A stretch of DNA of 64,000 nucleotides from Bordetella genomosp. 9 (lineage in GTDB: Bacteria > Pseudomonadota > Gammaproteobacteria > Burkholderiales > Burkholderiaceae_B). This document shows positions 36,467 through 44,789 of this stretch, one piece after another (the stretch's first letter is position 1; the number at the start of each line of letters is the position of its first letter). A program made the translations under genes and the position numbers. A model generated the notes under the pieces. It searched no databases. It was given only the letters and a program-made list of their open reading frames with translations, and was not told the origin of the DNA. The stretch lies in the NCBI RefSeq assembly GCF_002119725.1, contig NZ_CP021109.1:310001-374000 (forward strand), given 5' to 3'.

Positions 36467-37168
36467 CTACCTTTCCTTTTCGGAGGACAAGGCCTGTCCT
36501 TGGCTGCGTACGGAATTCAAGCCCGCACCGCGTTTTCTTGCCCGCGTCCTGGCGATATCGACACGGCACCAGGGACGTACCTGCCAATGCTCAGCTTCGA
36601 ACCGGTCGATGGCTGCTGCATCGCGCAAGGTCATGCCGATCATGTCCAAGCCATCGACCAGCATCCGCTTCTGCCTGGGTTGCAAATCGAAGGGATATTC
36701 ATCGCCCTGCGGCGTGGAAACGATTTGCTTCTCCACGTCGATGGTCAGGCGCTTTTCCTGGCCATGCGCCACGCTGTCCATCAACGCCTGGACCTGCTCC
36801 GGCGGCAAGGTGACAAGCAGCAGGCGATTGTTCATCGCATTGAAATAGAAGATCTCTCCGTAACTCGGCGCGACGACAGCATCGAACCCGGCCTGCTGCA
36901 ATCCCCATACCGCGTGCTCCCGGCTCGATCCGCAGCCGAAGTTCGCCCCGCCCAACAGAATGCGCGCGCCGCGATATTCCGGACGGTTGAGCACGAAGTC
37001 CGGGCGAAGCCGCCCTTCGGTGTCGAAACGCAGGTCATGCAGCAGTCCGTCTGCCAATCCGCTCTTGTCGATCCCCAGCAGGAACTGCTTGGGCATGATC
37101 TGGTCGGTGTCCAGGTTGCCGATTGGCAATGGCGCCGCCACGCCTGTGATACGGTGCGTTTCGCTCAT
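36467..37168 (-). CDS. leuD: 3-isopropylmalate dehydratase small subunit type (LeuD homologue)
   Basis: 233-residue swivelling-domain subunit of an aconitase-family dehydratase. Signatures: IGNLDTDQIMPKQFL, GANFGCGSSREHAVWGL, APSYGEIFYFNAMNNRLL. LeuD normally forms a heterodimer with LeuC, converting 2- and 3-isopropylmalate. The C-terminus runs about 20 residues beyond the usual end (TRARKRGAGLNSVRSQ). It overlaps leuC by 4 bp. Because the pair sits on a conjugative element next to a haloacetate dehalogenase rather than leuB, its substrate may be another 2-hydroxy-diacid. Confidence 0.9.
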   Translation of the reverse strand: MSETHRITGVAAPLPIGNLDTDQIMPKQFLLGIDKSGLADGLLHDLRFDTEGRLRPDFVLNRPEYRGARILLGGANFGCGSSREHAVWGLQQAGFDAVVAPSYGEIFYFNAMNNRLLLVTLPPEQVQALMDSVAHGQEKRLTIDVEKQIVSTPQGDEYPFDLQPRQKRMLVDGLDMIGMTLRDAAAIDRFEAEHWQVRPWCRVDIARTRARKRGAGLNSVRSQGQALSSEKER

Positions 37169-38601
37169 GCACGGAACTCCTTGCGAATGTCGACGATGCG
37201 TCCGGCGATTGCGGCAGCGGCAGCCATGGCCGGACTCATCAGATGCGTGCGGCTGCCCCGGCCCTGCCGACCCTCGAAGTTGCGGTTGGTCGTAGAGGCG
37301 CAACGCTCGCCCGGCGCGAGTACGTCGTCGTTCATCGCCAGGCACATCGAACAGCCCGGCTGTCGCCATTCGAACCCTGCCTCGACCAGCACCTGCGCGA
37401 TCCCTTCGCGTTCGGCCTGGTCACGGACCAGCCCGGAGCCAGGCACCACCATCGCCCGCACGCTTGGTGCAACCTTGCGCCCCTGCACCACCCGCGCCAC
37501 CTCGCGCAGGTCCTCGATGCGGGCATTCGTACACGAACCGATGAACACGCGGTCGATCGGAATACCTTCGATCGGCGTGCCAGGCGCCAAGCCGATGTAA
37601 TCCAGCGCCTTGTGCCAAGTTGCCTTCTCGATATCACCCGAGGCGTCGCTCAATGGCGGCACGGTGCCATTCACCGGCAGCGCCTGGTCGGGACTGGTCC
37701 CCCAGGTGACATAGGGGGCGACCTCGGAAGCATCGAAGCGATGCTCGGCATCGAAACGCGCCGATGCGTCCGTGCGGAGTTGCTTCCATGCCGTGTGCGC
37801 GGCCGCCAGCGCAGCGTCGTCCATATCGCAGATCCGCTCGGACACGTAGTCGGATGTGATCGCGTCAGGCGCGATCAGCGCCGCGCGGGCACCGGCTTCC
37901 ACGGTCATGTTGCACAAGGTCATGCGCGCCTCGGCGGACAGTGCGGCGATAGCTTCGCCGACATACTCGACCGCATAGCCACGCGCGCCTTGTGCTCCGA
38001 TCTTGGCGATGATGTGCAAGATCAGGTCCTTGGACGTCGTCCCCAGAGGCAGCCGACCATCGACCTGGATTCGCATGTCCTTGGCCACGCGGTACACCAG
38101 AGTCTGCGTGGCAAGCACATGCTCCACTTCCGACGTGCCGATCCCGAACCCGAGTGCCCCGAGGGCACCGTAGGTCGTGGTATGGCTGTCGCCGCATAAT
38201 ACGACCATGCCGGGACGGATCAGGCCAAGTTCCGGCGCGACGACATGCTCGATGCCTTGCATCGGATCACGCACGTCGAACAGCTCGATCCCCTGCTCAG
38301 CACAGTTGGCGGCAAAGTTCGCCGCTTGCCGTGCGGCGGGGGCGATGTCGATCGTACGCGCCGCGATCGGCACCGGGCGCGTGGGGATGACGTGATCGAC
38401 CACGCCCATTTGCTGGTGTGGGCGCCGCACCCGCAATCCACGTTGCGCCAGTCCTGCAAAAGCTTGTGGGCTGGTGTATTCGTTCATGATGTGCAGGTCG
38501 ACATATAGCAGCACGTTGTCGACATCCAGGCGTTCGACGGTGTGCGAATCGACCAGTTTTCGGTAAAGCGTCGTCGCTGGCATGGGCAGGCTCGAGGACA
38601 T
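37165..38601 (-). CDS. leuC: 3-isopropylmalate dehydratase large subunit type (LeuC homologue)
   Basis: 478-residue [4Fe-4S] hydro-lyase subunit. The cluster cysteines are in FIGSCTNARIEDL and in QPGCSMCLAMN; LCGDSHTTTYGALGALGFGIGTSEVEHVLATQTL and TNRNFEGRQGRGSRTHLMSP are family blocks (in pieces). Length is slightly above typical (about 466). It overlaps leuD by 4 bp and begins immediately after the dehalogenase stop, so dehalogenase-leuC-leuD is one leftward operon controlled from the divergent LysR region. All catalytic motifs look intact. Confidence 0.92.
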   Translation of the reverse strand: MSSSLPMPATTLYRKLVDSHTVERLDVDNVLLYVDLHIMNEYTSPQAFAGLAQRGLRVRRPHQQMGVVDHVIPTRPVPIAARTIDIAPAARQAANFAANCAEQGIELFDVRDPMQGIEHVVAPELGLIRPGMVVLCGDSHTTTYGALGALGFGIGTSEVEHVLATQTLVYRVAKDMRIQVDGRLPLGTTSKDLILHIIAKIGAQGARGYAVEYVGEAIAALSAEARMTLCNMTVEAGARAALIAPDAITSDYVSERICDMDDAALAAAHTAWKQLRTDASARFDAEHRFDASEVAPYVTWGTSPDQALPVNGTVPPLSDASGDIEKATWHKALDYIGLAPGTPIEGIPIDRVFIGSCTNARIEDLREVARVVQGRKVAPSVRAMVVPGSGLVRDQAEREGIAQVLVEAGFEWRQPGCSMCLAMNDDVLAPGERCASTTNRNFEGRQGRGSRTHLMSPAMAAAAAIAGRIVDIRKEFRA

Positions 38602-39480
38602 TCATGAAGGCAGGAAGGCGAGGACGTGATCGAGCAACACCTTGGGTGCTTCCTCCGGGATGTAGTGGCCGCAGGGCAGCGCCATACCCTTTACGCCGGG
38701 ATTCCAGCGGCGCCACTCGGCCAGAGGGTCGAAGCACCGTTCGATCACGCCATCGCGTCCCCACAATGCCAGGAAGGGACATTGGATCTGCTTGCCCGCG
38801 GCAAGATCGGCCTGATCGTGTTCGAGGTCGATACCTACCGAGGCACGGTAGTCCTCGCAGATGCCATGTGCGGTTGCCGGATCGGACAGGCAACGCAGAT
38901 AGGCAGCATAGGCCTCCGGCGCGAAAGGCTTCAGGCCGGCACTGCGGGCTCCCATGGTCTGCTTCAGGTAGAGATCCGGGTCGGCCCGGATCAACGTCTC
39001 TGGGAAAGGCGACGGTCGCACGAGGAAGAACCAGTGCCAGTAGGCGTGCGCGAATTCGAATGAGGTCTGCTGGTACATCGCCAGCGTGGGTGCCACATCC
39101 AGCGTGACCAGGCGGGATACCACATCTGGATGATCCAGCGCCATCCGCGCCGCGACCCGACCACCCCGGTCATGACCGATCACCGCGAACGTCGGCAGGC
39201 CCAGCGCCTGCATTAATCGCACTTGGTCCAAGGCCATCCGACGCTTGGCATAGTTGGCGTGGTCTGGCTCGCCTGGCGGCTTCCCGCTGTCGCCATAGCC
39301 GCGCAGGTCCGCAACGACAACCGTGAATTGCCGCGCCAGCGTCGGAGCCACCTTGTGCCAGATCGCGTGTGTCTGAGGGTGTCCATGCAGCAGAAGCAGC
39401 GCCGGCCCGGTGCCGGCCATCAACGCATGAATCTTGATGCCATCGACCGTGGCGGATACGTCGGAAAAGCCTTCGAACAT
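38602..39480 (-). CDS. Haloacetate (fluoroacetate-type) dehalogenase
   Basis: 292-residue alpha/beta hydrolase close to fluoroacetate dehalogenase (DehH1/FAcD), which cuts the carbon-halogen bond of haloacetates to give glycolate. Family residues present: nucleophile Asp with the carboxylate-binding arginines in GHDRGGRVAARMALDHPD, the acid in VTLDVAPTLAMY, the halide-pocket His-Trp in YWHWFFLVRP, Tyr in EDYRAS, and the catalytic His in PCGHYIPEEAP. The ATG at 39480 has GGAGGCAAGGG upstream. It is the first gene of an operon with leuC and leuD; a LysR gene diverges 103 bp away. Confidence 0.88.
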   Translation of the reverse strand: MFEGFSDVSATVDGIKIHALMAGTGPALLLLHGHPQTHAIWHKVAPTLARQFTVVVADLRGYGDSGKPPGEPDHANYAKRRMALDQVRLMQALGLPTFAVIGHDRGGRVAARMALDHPDVVSRLVTLDVAPTLAMYQQTSFEFAHAYWHWFFLVRPSPFPETLIRADPDLYLKQTMGARSAGLKPFAPEAYAAYLRCLSDPATAHGICEDYRASVGIDLEHDQADLAAGKQIQCPFLALWGRDGVIERCFDPLAEWRRWNPGVKGMALPCGHYIPEEAPKVLLDHVLAFLPS

Positions 39481-39532
39481 CCCTTGCCTCCATGTTCCGA
39501 CGGCCATTCTATTCCTGCATCAGAACGGCGTT

Positions 39533-39553
39533 ATTGAATTATATTTATTCAAT
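39533..39553. promoter_or_regulatory. Candidate LysR-type operator between dehalogenase and lysR
   Basis: Inverted repeat ATTGAAT-N7-ATTCAAT (39533-39539 and 39547-39553), fitting the T-N11-A form of LysR boxes, in an AT-rich gap of 103 bp between two divergent genes. It could control both the dehalogenase-leuCD operon and the regulator itself. Confidence 0.55.
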
Positions 39554-39583
39554 TCATAACTTATAAGAACGAATTGGAGCATC

Positions 39584-40501
39584 ATGTCCGAGTTCTCCGA
39601 CATCCGCCTTTTCACCCTAGTGGCGCGCCATCGCAGCTTGGCTGCGGCCGCGCGCGAACTTGGCGTCACCCCGCCAGCGGTCAGCAAGCGCCTGGCGCAT
39701 TTGGAAAAGCGGCTCGGCGTGCGCCTGACCCATCGCACGACACGACGCCTGACACTCACGCCGGAGGGCGAACGCTACCTGGCCGAGGGATCACGCCTGC
39801 TCGGGGAATTGCAGGAACTTGAGCAAGTGCTGATCCGCGGCCATGCCGAACCGGCCGGACTGCTCCGTGTCAATGCCTCATACGGTTTCGGTCGTGCGCG
39901 GGTGGCACCGGCCATTTCGGCGTTCGTTGCCCGCTATCCCGCCATACGGGTGCAACTGCAATTGACCGACCAGCCCTTGAACCTGCGCGAACACGGTTAT
40001 GACATCGGCATCCGCTTCGGCGATCCCCCCAGCACCCGGATCAATGCAAGGTTGTTGCTGCGCAATCACCGTCTTTTATGCGCTTCGCCGGCCTATGTTG
40101 CCCAGAACGGTAAGCCGAACGTTCCGCACGACTTGGTGCGTCACGCCTGCTTGATCGTTCGGGAAAACGATGCGGCCTACGGCGCTTGGCATTTCCGCCG
40201 CGGGAAGTCCACCGAGACGGTCAAAGTCGACAATGTGCTATCGAGCAACGATGGCAACGCCGTGCTGCGCTGGACGCTGGACGGCCATGGCATCGCCATC
40301 CGCTCAGCATGGGAAATCGCACCCTACCTGGCCCGGGGCGAACTGATTCCATTGCTGGGGGATTGGAAGCTACCCAACGCCGACATCTACGCGACCTACC
40401 TGGAACGCAGCGAGGTGTCGTCTGCCAAAGTGCGCGCGTTTCTTGATTTCATAGCAGAATATTTGACGACGAGTTGCAACGCCATCAAAAGGCAGCAATA
40501 A
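39584..40501 (+). CDS. LysR family regulator (DmlR-like)
   Basis: 305 residues. Winged helix at 5-62 (IRLFTLVARHRSLAAAARELGVTPPAVSKRLAHLEKRLGVRL, in successive helices) and effector domain with VNASYGFGRARVAPAI, LREHGYDIGIRFG and WTLDGHGIAIRSAWEIAPYL, the CrgA/DmlR-type arrangement. DmlR in E. coli controls D-malate use, which agrees with a neighbouring 2-hydroxyacid dehydratase (leuCD). It should regulate the divergent dehalogenase-leuC-leuD operon; the inducer is not known. Confidence 0.88.
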   Translation: MSEFSDIRLFTLVARHRSLAAAARELGVTPPAVSKRLAHLEKRLGVRLTHRTTRRLTLTPEGERYLAEGSRLLGELQELEQVLIRGHAEPAGLLRVNASYGFGRARVAPAISAFVARYPAIRVQLQLTDQPLNLREHGYDIGIRFGDPPSTRINARLLLRNHRLLCASPAYVAQNGKPNVPHDLVRHACLIVRENDAAYGAWHFRRGKSTETVKVDNVLSSNDGNAVLRWTLDGHGIAIRSAWEIAPYLARGELIPLLGDWKLPNADIYATYLERSEVSSAKVRAFLDFIAEYLTTSCNAIKRQQ

Positions 40502-40872
40502 GCATTTCCAGGGGAGGAGTCATCGTGACGCCAAGGGCGATCACGCACTCGAGAGGCCGATGCCAGGCGGATCACACATCGGCACTGTTGCAATGCCCCA
40601 TCAACAACGCCGATTCCACCATCCCCGGCAGCAGACTGCGCTGGGCGAGATCGCGCTTGAGCCCTCGCCGAGGTTGCGCCGCCAGAGTCCAGCAACAGCC
40701 GCGGCAGCGGACTTCAGTGCTTCATTTGTGATGCGCACAATCTCGTTGACGAACCTCATCCCGGCGCGCTTGGTCACGCATGAATGCAACCCAGCGGTCG
40801 GAGGCGAATGAGGTGTCGCTGGGGAGTGCAAACGATCACATGGCTTGACCGGCAGGTGCGACGGCGATGCAG
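40502..40872. other. Gene-poor gap, possible coding debris
   Basis: About 370 bp with no supported gene. On the minus strand short stretches look faintly coding (LAQRSLLPGMVESALLMGH and, in another frame, MRFVNEIVRITNEALKS) but are interrupted by frame changes, suggesting a decayed gene. No inverted repeats of an insertion sequence were recognised. Confidence 0.4.
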
Positions 40873-40920
40873 TTGACATCGCCATTGCTACGGAATAGCA
40901 TTCTAACTAACGATCGTTAG
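40873..40920 (+). promoter_or_regulatory. Sigma-70 promoter with overlapping TetR-type operator
   Basis: -35 TTGACA at 40873-40878 and -10 TAGCAT at 40896-40901 with a 17-bp spacer, followed at once by the perfect 14-bp palindrome CTAACGATCGTTAG (40907-40920) covering the expected start site. It lies 61 bp before the GST start. The TetR gene in the same operon is the obvious repressor. Confidence 0.75.
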
Positions 40921-40981
40921 GTATTCTCGGATCGTTATCGGTTGTTGACCGATACGAATTCACCACATGGAGAGTTCTCGA

Positions 40982-41671
40982 ATGAGTGCGGTTGCAGGAC
41001 CAGTCGATGGTGAGGCGGGATTTCCGCTGAAGATCTACGACTTCCCTCGGGGCCCTTACCCGACGCGTGTCCGGATCGCCCTAGCAGAAAAAAACCTCCT
41101 GTCACGCGTGGAGTTCGTGATGGTTGATCTCCGCAAGGGGGAGCACAAGGATCCCAGGTTCATCTCGGATAAAAACTACTCCGGAACGGTTCCGGTGCTT
41201 GAGCTTGCGGATGGAACGTGCATTGCCGAGTGCACCGCCATCACGGAGTATCTCGATGCGCTTGTCGGCGGTCCGGTTTTGACGGGCTCCACAGCGTTCG
41301 AGAGGGGAATGATTCACATGATGAGCAAGCGCGCCGAACTGGAGCTGCTTGACGCCATCAGTGTTTACTTCCACCATGGAACGCCGGGTTTGGGGCCACT
41401 GGTGGAGCAATACCAGAACAGGGAATGGGGACTCAGGCAGCGCGACAAGGCCTTGCGAGGCATGCATTATTTCGACGATGTGCTTCGCAAGCGAGCTTAT
41501 GTTGCCGGCGACGCGTTCTCCATGGCCGACATTACGGTCATCGCCGGACTGATATTCGCTGATATCGTCGACTTGGCGGTACCCGCCGAATGCACGGCGC
41601 TCTTGGCATGGTACGAAAGGATGAAAATGCGCCCCAGCGTAAAGAGCCAACCCGCATTTGCTCGCAGGTAG
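40982..41671 (+). CDS. Glutathione S-transferase family protein
   Basis: 229 residues. N-terminal thioredoxin-like domain: LKIYDFPRGPYPTRVRIALAEKNL (in strand and helix), glutathione-contacting GTVPVLEL with the cis-Pro and the Glu/Cys/Thr in IAECTAITEYLDAL; all-helical C-terminal domain with FSMADITVIAG, the conserved N-capping box. The start at 40982 is favoured because GGAGAG lies seven bases upstream; an ATG at 40967 would precede that site. Under a TetR-type operator with the tetR gene following, so inducible detoxification of an electrophile is inferred. Confidence 0.87.
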   Translation: MSAVAGPVDGEAGFPLKIYDFPRGPYPTRVRIALAEKNLLSRVEFVMVDLRKGEHKDPRFISDKNYSGTVPVLELADGTCIAECTAITEYLDALVGGPVLTGSTAFERGMIHMMSKRAELELLDAISVYFHHGTPGLGPLVEQYQNREWGLRQRDKALRGMHYFDDVLRKRAYVAGDAFSMADITVIAGLIFADIVDLAVPAECTALLAWYERMKMRPSVKSQPAFARR

Positions 41672-41754
41672 GCCGTTCGACGTACTCGTAACCAGACGGT
41701 CGCAAGACAAGATACCGCAGTGGAGCGTCATTACACAAGTCGAGGGCGACAGCC

Positions 41755-42330
41755 GTGGAGAGTCAGAGAAACACGAACTCCAGTGACAAGATCTTGTCCA
41801 TTGCAACACGAATCGCCCAGGCGCACGGTTACGGTGGCTTGAGCGTTCGCCGCTTGGCCGAAGAAGTCGGTGTCAAACCTGCAAGTCTTTACCATCATTT
41901 CCCGAGCAAGGCGGCTCTCGCTGCTGCAGTTGCCAGGCGATACTGGGAAAATTCGTCGACGCAATTGGAAGAACTGTTGAATCGGCTTCCGGACCCCACA
42001 GATTGCTTGCGCAGATATCCCAATATGTTCAGGAAGGCGCTGGAGAACGACAACCGCATCTGCCTGTGCAGTTTCATGACGGCTGAATACGATGACCTTC
42101 CCGAGAATGTGAGGCAAGAAGTTCGAACATTCTCTGATGTGCATATCACATGGCTGGCTAAGGTTTTGGCGAGCGCCGGGATTGTCAATCCGAACATCGC
42201 GAAAGAACGCGCGCAGGCCATCTATGCTGCAATCACAGGAGCGCAGCTGATGGCACGTGGGCGTTCCGACTTAAGTCTTTTCGATACGTTGATCACGAGC
42301 TACAGGGCAACCGGGCTTCTGCCGGCCTAG
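41755..42330 (+). CDS. TetR family repressor
   Basis: 191 residues. DNA-binding helix-turn-helix at about 12-58: ILSIATRIAQAHGYGGLSVRRLAEEVGVKPASLYHHFPSK in successive helices; helical ligand-binding domain after it with NRICLCSFMTAEYDDLP and a TetR_C_13-like end. GTG start at 41755. Same direction as the GST gene, 83 bp after it, so it is auto-regulated with it through CTAACGATCGTTAG. Confidence 0.85.
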   Translation: MESQRNTNSSDKILSIATRIAQAHGYGGLSVRRLAEEVGVKPASLYHHFPSKAALAAAVARRYWENSSTQLEELLNRLPDPTDCLRRYPNMFRKALENDNRICLCSFMTAEYDDLPENVRQEVRTFSDVHITWLAKVLASAGIVNPNIAKERAQAIYAAITGAQLMARGRSDLSLFDTLITSYRATGLLPA

Positions 42331-42471
42331 AGGCGAGGCCAGCGGACGCACCACGAAGACAAGCGCTCGACTGCTGTTTGAGCAAGGCAACCGCCACGCT
42401 ACGTTTGGGGCGCGTCCAACGCCCGGCATTCTCAGGGCTGGGGCTATGCATTCCAGGGCTCAGGGGCAACC

Positions 42472-43398
42472 TCAAGCCGTAGTGCTCCTATGCATGAGAT
42501 CCCACGGCTGCGTGTCGTCGAAGCTCATGCTCAGATGCTCGATGAAACGGCGAACTTTCAACGACACATGGCGCTTGCTCGGATAGATGGCATGAATCGC
42601 CAAATCCTTTGTTTTGTGGTCAGGCAGCAGGACACGAAGCGCACCGCTGGCGATGGACTGCTCGAACACGAAGCTAGGGCCGTAGACCACCCCCGCCCCT
42701 GTCAGCGCTGCCGCGAGCAGCATCTGCATGTTGTTTGCAGCGAGCCGGATCTCACCATCAATGTGATATGTCTGGCCGTTAGCATCCGTAACGCTCCAGT
42801 CTCCGGCTGAAACCGCCTGGGAGAAAGCGAGCCGGGGTGCCTGGCGGAGCTGTTCGACGGTTTTCGGCTCGCCATGTCGTGCCAAAAAGGATGGGGCTGC
42901 ACAGAACATCATGCGACACGAGGCGAGCCGCCGAGCAACGAGGTCGGAGTCCTGCAGACGGCCGATGCGGATAGCAACGTCGATGCCATCTGCCAGTAGA
43001 TCGACATAGCGATCGCTCAGCGTGGTCTCGATCGAGACATCGGGGTATTCAGCCAGATAATTCGATACAACACGACCAAGATGCAGTGCCCCAAAGGTTG
43101 TCGGCGCAGCCACGCGCAAAATTCCATGCACACTCTGTTGCGCGTCCTGGGCTTCGCGGTTCGCGTCCTCGTATTCTTCCAGCAAGCGCTTGCATCGCGT
43201 GTAGTAGGACCTTCCTACATCCGTTAGCGTCAACTTGCGCGTGCTGCGTTGAAGCAACCGAACTTTCAGCTGTTCCTCGATCGCGGAAACGTGCTTGCCC
43301 GCCATCGACGGTGACAGGCCAAACCGTCGAGCGGCGCTTACCAAGCTGCCTTCTTCGACTGCGGAGACGAACACCGCCATGCTGAGCAATCTATCCAT
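42472..43398 (-). CDS. LysR family regulator
   Basis: 308 residues with a typical winged helix (MAVFVSAVEEGSLVSAARRFGLSPSMAGKHVSAIEEQL in helices) and effector domain (HGILRVAAPTTFGALHLG, VDLLADGIDVAIRIGRL, SFLARHGEPKTVEQL). It belongs to the CrgA/AphB-like group. Divergent from the alpha/beta hydrolase at 43528, its probable target, with a 129-bp gap holding a candidate operator. Confidence 0.88.
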   Translation of the reverse strand: MDRLLSMAVFVSAVEEGSLVSAARRFGLSPSMAGKHVSAIEEQLKVRLLQRSTRKLTLTDVGRSYYTRCKRLLEEYEDANREAQDAQQSVHGILRVAAPTTFGALHLGRVVSNYLAEYPDVSIETTLSDRYVDLLADGIDVAIRIGRLQDSDLVARRLASCRMMFCAAPSFLARHGEPKTVEQLRQAPRLAFSQAVSAGDWSVTDANGQTYHIDGEIRLAANNMQMLLAAALTGAGVVYGPSFVFEQSIASGALRVLLPDHKTKDLAIHAIYPSKRHVSLKVRRFIEHLSMSFDDTQPWDLMHRSTTA

Positions 43399-43410
43399 AC
43401 CACCTCATTC

Positions 43411-43440
43411 GATATCCTGATTATCAGGTGGTGATAAATC
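43411..43440. promoter_or_regulatory. Candidate LysR-type operator
   Basis: Palindrome CCTGATTATCAGG (43416-43428) inside the larger GATATCCTGATTATCAGGTG, 18 bp upstream of the lysR start and about 100 bp before the hydrolase gene. Consistent with an autoregulatory LysR site. Confidence 0.5.
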
Positions 43441-43527
43441 TAGGCCTATTATCGTCCGAATGGAATGGGTCTAGCCTAGCACTGTAGCCAGCCGATCCCC
43501 GGTGGGCTTTAGCAAAAGGATGTTCCA

Positions 43528-44316
43528 ATGAAGGTCGAATCGAACGGCATAGAGATCCATGTCGAGGAGCAAGGGCAAGGCGATCCGTCACTCGTTTTTC
43601 TGCATTACTGGGGCGGCTCCTCCCGCACTTGGAAGCACGTCTGCTCCAGGCTGGCGCCGAACTTCCATACGCTTGCTCTCGATCATCGCGGCTGGGGTCA
43701 ATCCGACGCGCCTTCGATGGGCTACGGGCTGGCAGACCTTGCAGCCGATGCAGAGGGCGTGATTGCAGCGCTGCACCCGAAGCGCTACGTTCTGATCGGT
43801 CACTCGATGGGGGGCAAGGTCGCTCAGCTTATGGCTTCGCGGCGGCCTGCCGGACTGGCCGGGTTGGTTCTCGTCGCTCCTTCACCGCCATCGCCAATGA
43901 TCTTGCCGAAAGAGGCACGCGAAATGATGGCAGGAGCCTACGCAAACCGTGAAACAGTGGAGGCGACTATCGATAACGTGCTGACGGCCCTCCCGCTGTC
44001 AGCGGAGGATCGCGAACAAGTGATCGCGGACAGCTTGCGTGGCGCGCCAGCGGCTAAGCTAGCTTGGCCCAGAGCGACCAGCTTGGAAGACATCACTGGG
44101 CAGGTAGGTGCCATCGACGTACCTACGCTTGTTATTGCGGGTGAGCTGGATCGCGTGGATTCGCCCGAGGTACTGAGGAAAGAATTACTTCCTCGCATAT
44201 CGCAAGCCGTCATGACCGTAGTACCAGGTACAGGGCATTTGTCCATGTTGGAAACACCGGATGCATTGACTCCATTGATTGAGAATTTCTGCCGTTCACT
44301 GCCAGGGAAGGGGTGA
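43528..44316 (+). CDS. Alpha/beta hydrolase
   Basis: 262-residue hydrolase: oxyanion loop VFLHYWGGSSRTW, nucleophile Ser in LIGHSMGGKVAQLM, catalytic Asp in VIAGELDRVDS and His in VPGTGHLSMLE. No signal peptide, so cytoplasmic. YWGG in place of the usual HGxxG is typical of a subset of small esterase/lactonase-like members. Divergent from a LysR gene that likely controls it. Substrate unknown. Confidence 0.87.
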   Translation: MKVESNGIEIHVEEQGQGDPSLVFLHYWGGSSRTWKHVCSRLAPNFHTLALDHRGWGQSDAPSMGYGLADLAADAEGVIAALHPKRYVLIGHSMGGKVAQLMASRRPAGLAGLVLVAPSPPSPMILPKEAREMMAGAYANRETVEATIDNVLTALPLSAEDREQVIADSLRGAPAAKLAWPRATSLEDITGQVGAIDVPTLVIAGELDRVDSPEVLRKELLPRISQAVMTVVPGTGHLSMLETPDALTPLIENFCRSLPGKG

Positions 44317-44376
44317 AGCGGACATCGCGGCGGTGCGCAATCGAAGCGCCTCGCAGCTAATACGCGGCGAAAAGCT

Positions 44377-44661
44377 CGCCCCCCGAAGGGCGTTGCACGG
44401 ACGTGGGCGGCGCAGTTCGTGCACTGGTACAACCACGAGCACCTGCACAGCGGGCTGCGCTTCGTGGCCCCGGCCGTTCGCCATGCCGGTCAGGATGAGG
44501 TCCAGTTGCAGGCACGCAGATGGGTATACGAGCTTGCCCGCCAGCGTCATCCGCAGCGCAGGACCGGACCGACCCGCAACTGGAGCCGCGTTGGCGCCGT
44601 CACCCTCAATCCCGACCGCGATGCGGGCGCGCCGAGGCAAAGCCGACAGCATGACAAGTAA
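44377..44661 (+). pseudogene. 3' fragment of an IS3-family transposase
   Basis: The frame gives KARPPKGVARTWAAQFVHWY and then NHEHLHSGLRFVAPAVRHAG, the C-terminal end of an IS3-type orfB including the last catalytic-region motif (WYNHEHxHSGL), ending in TAA at 44659-44661. The N-terminal two thirds with the first acidic residues are gone. It separates the hydrolase from the map gene. Confidence 0.8.
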
Positions 44662-44789
44662 CCGATTAGCTGCATGAGATCAGGCGACAACTACCTTGAC
44701 ACGCACCGAGAGCACGCCGGCAACGGCGTGTTCTTACCCGAAGTCAAGGTCAGATCCTGAGCGAAAGTCCGTATCGCTACCACACTGGA

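Noticed and set aside
36467..38601. Host leucine-biosynthesis locus
   Set aside because: leuB and leuA are absent, the genes lie within an ICE and are coupled to a dehalogenase, so a chromosomal leu operon is unlikely.
40601..40885. Minus-strand 94-codon frame upstream of the GST gene
   Set aside because: It covers the GST promoter and operator, lacks a ribosome site, and its composition is not protein-like at the N-terminus.
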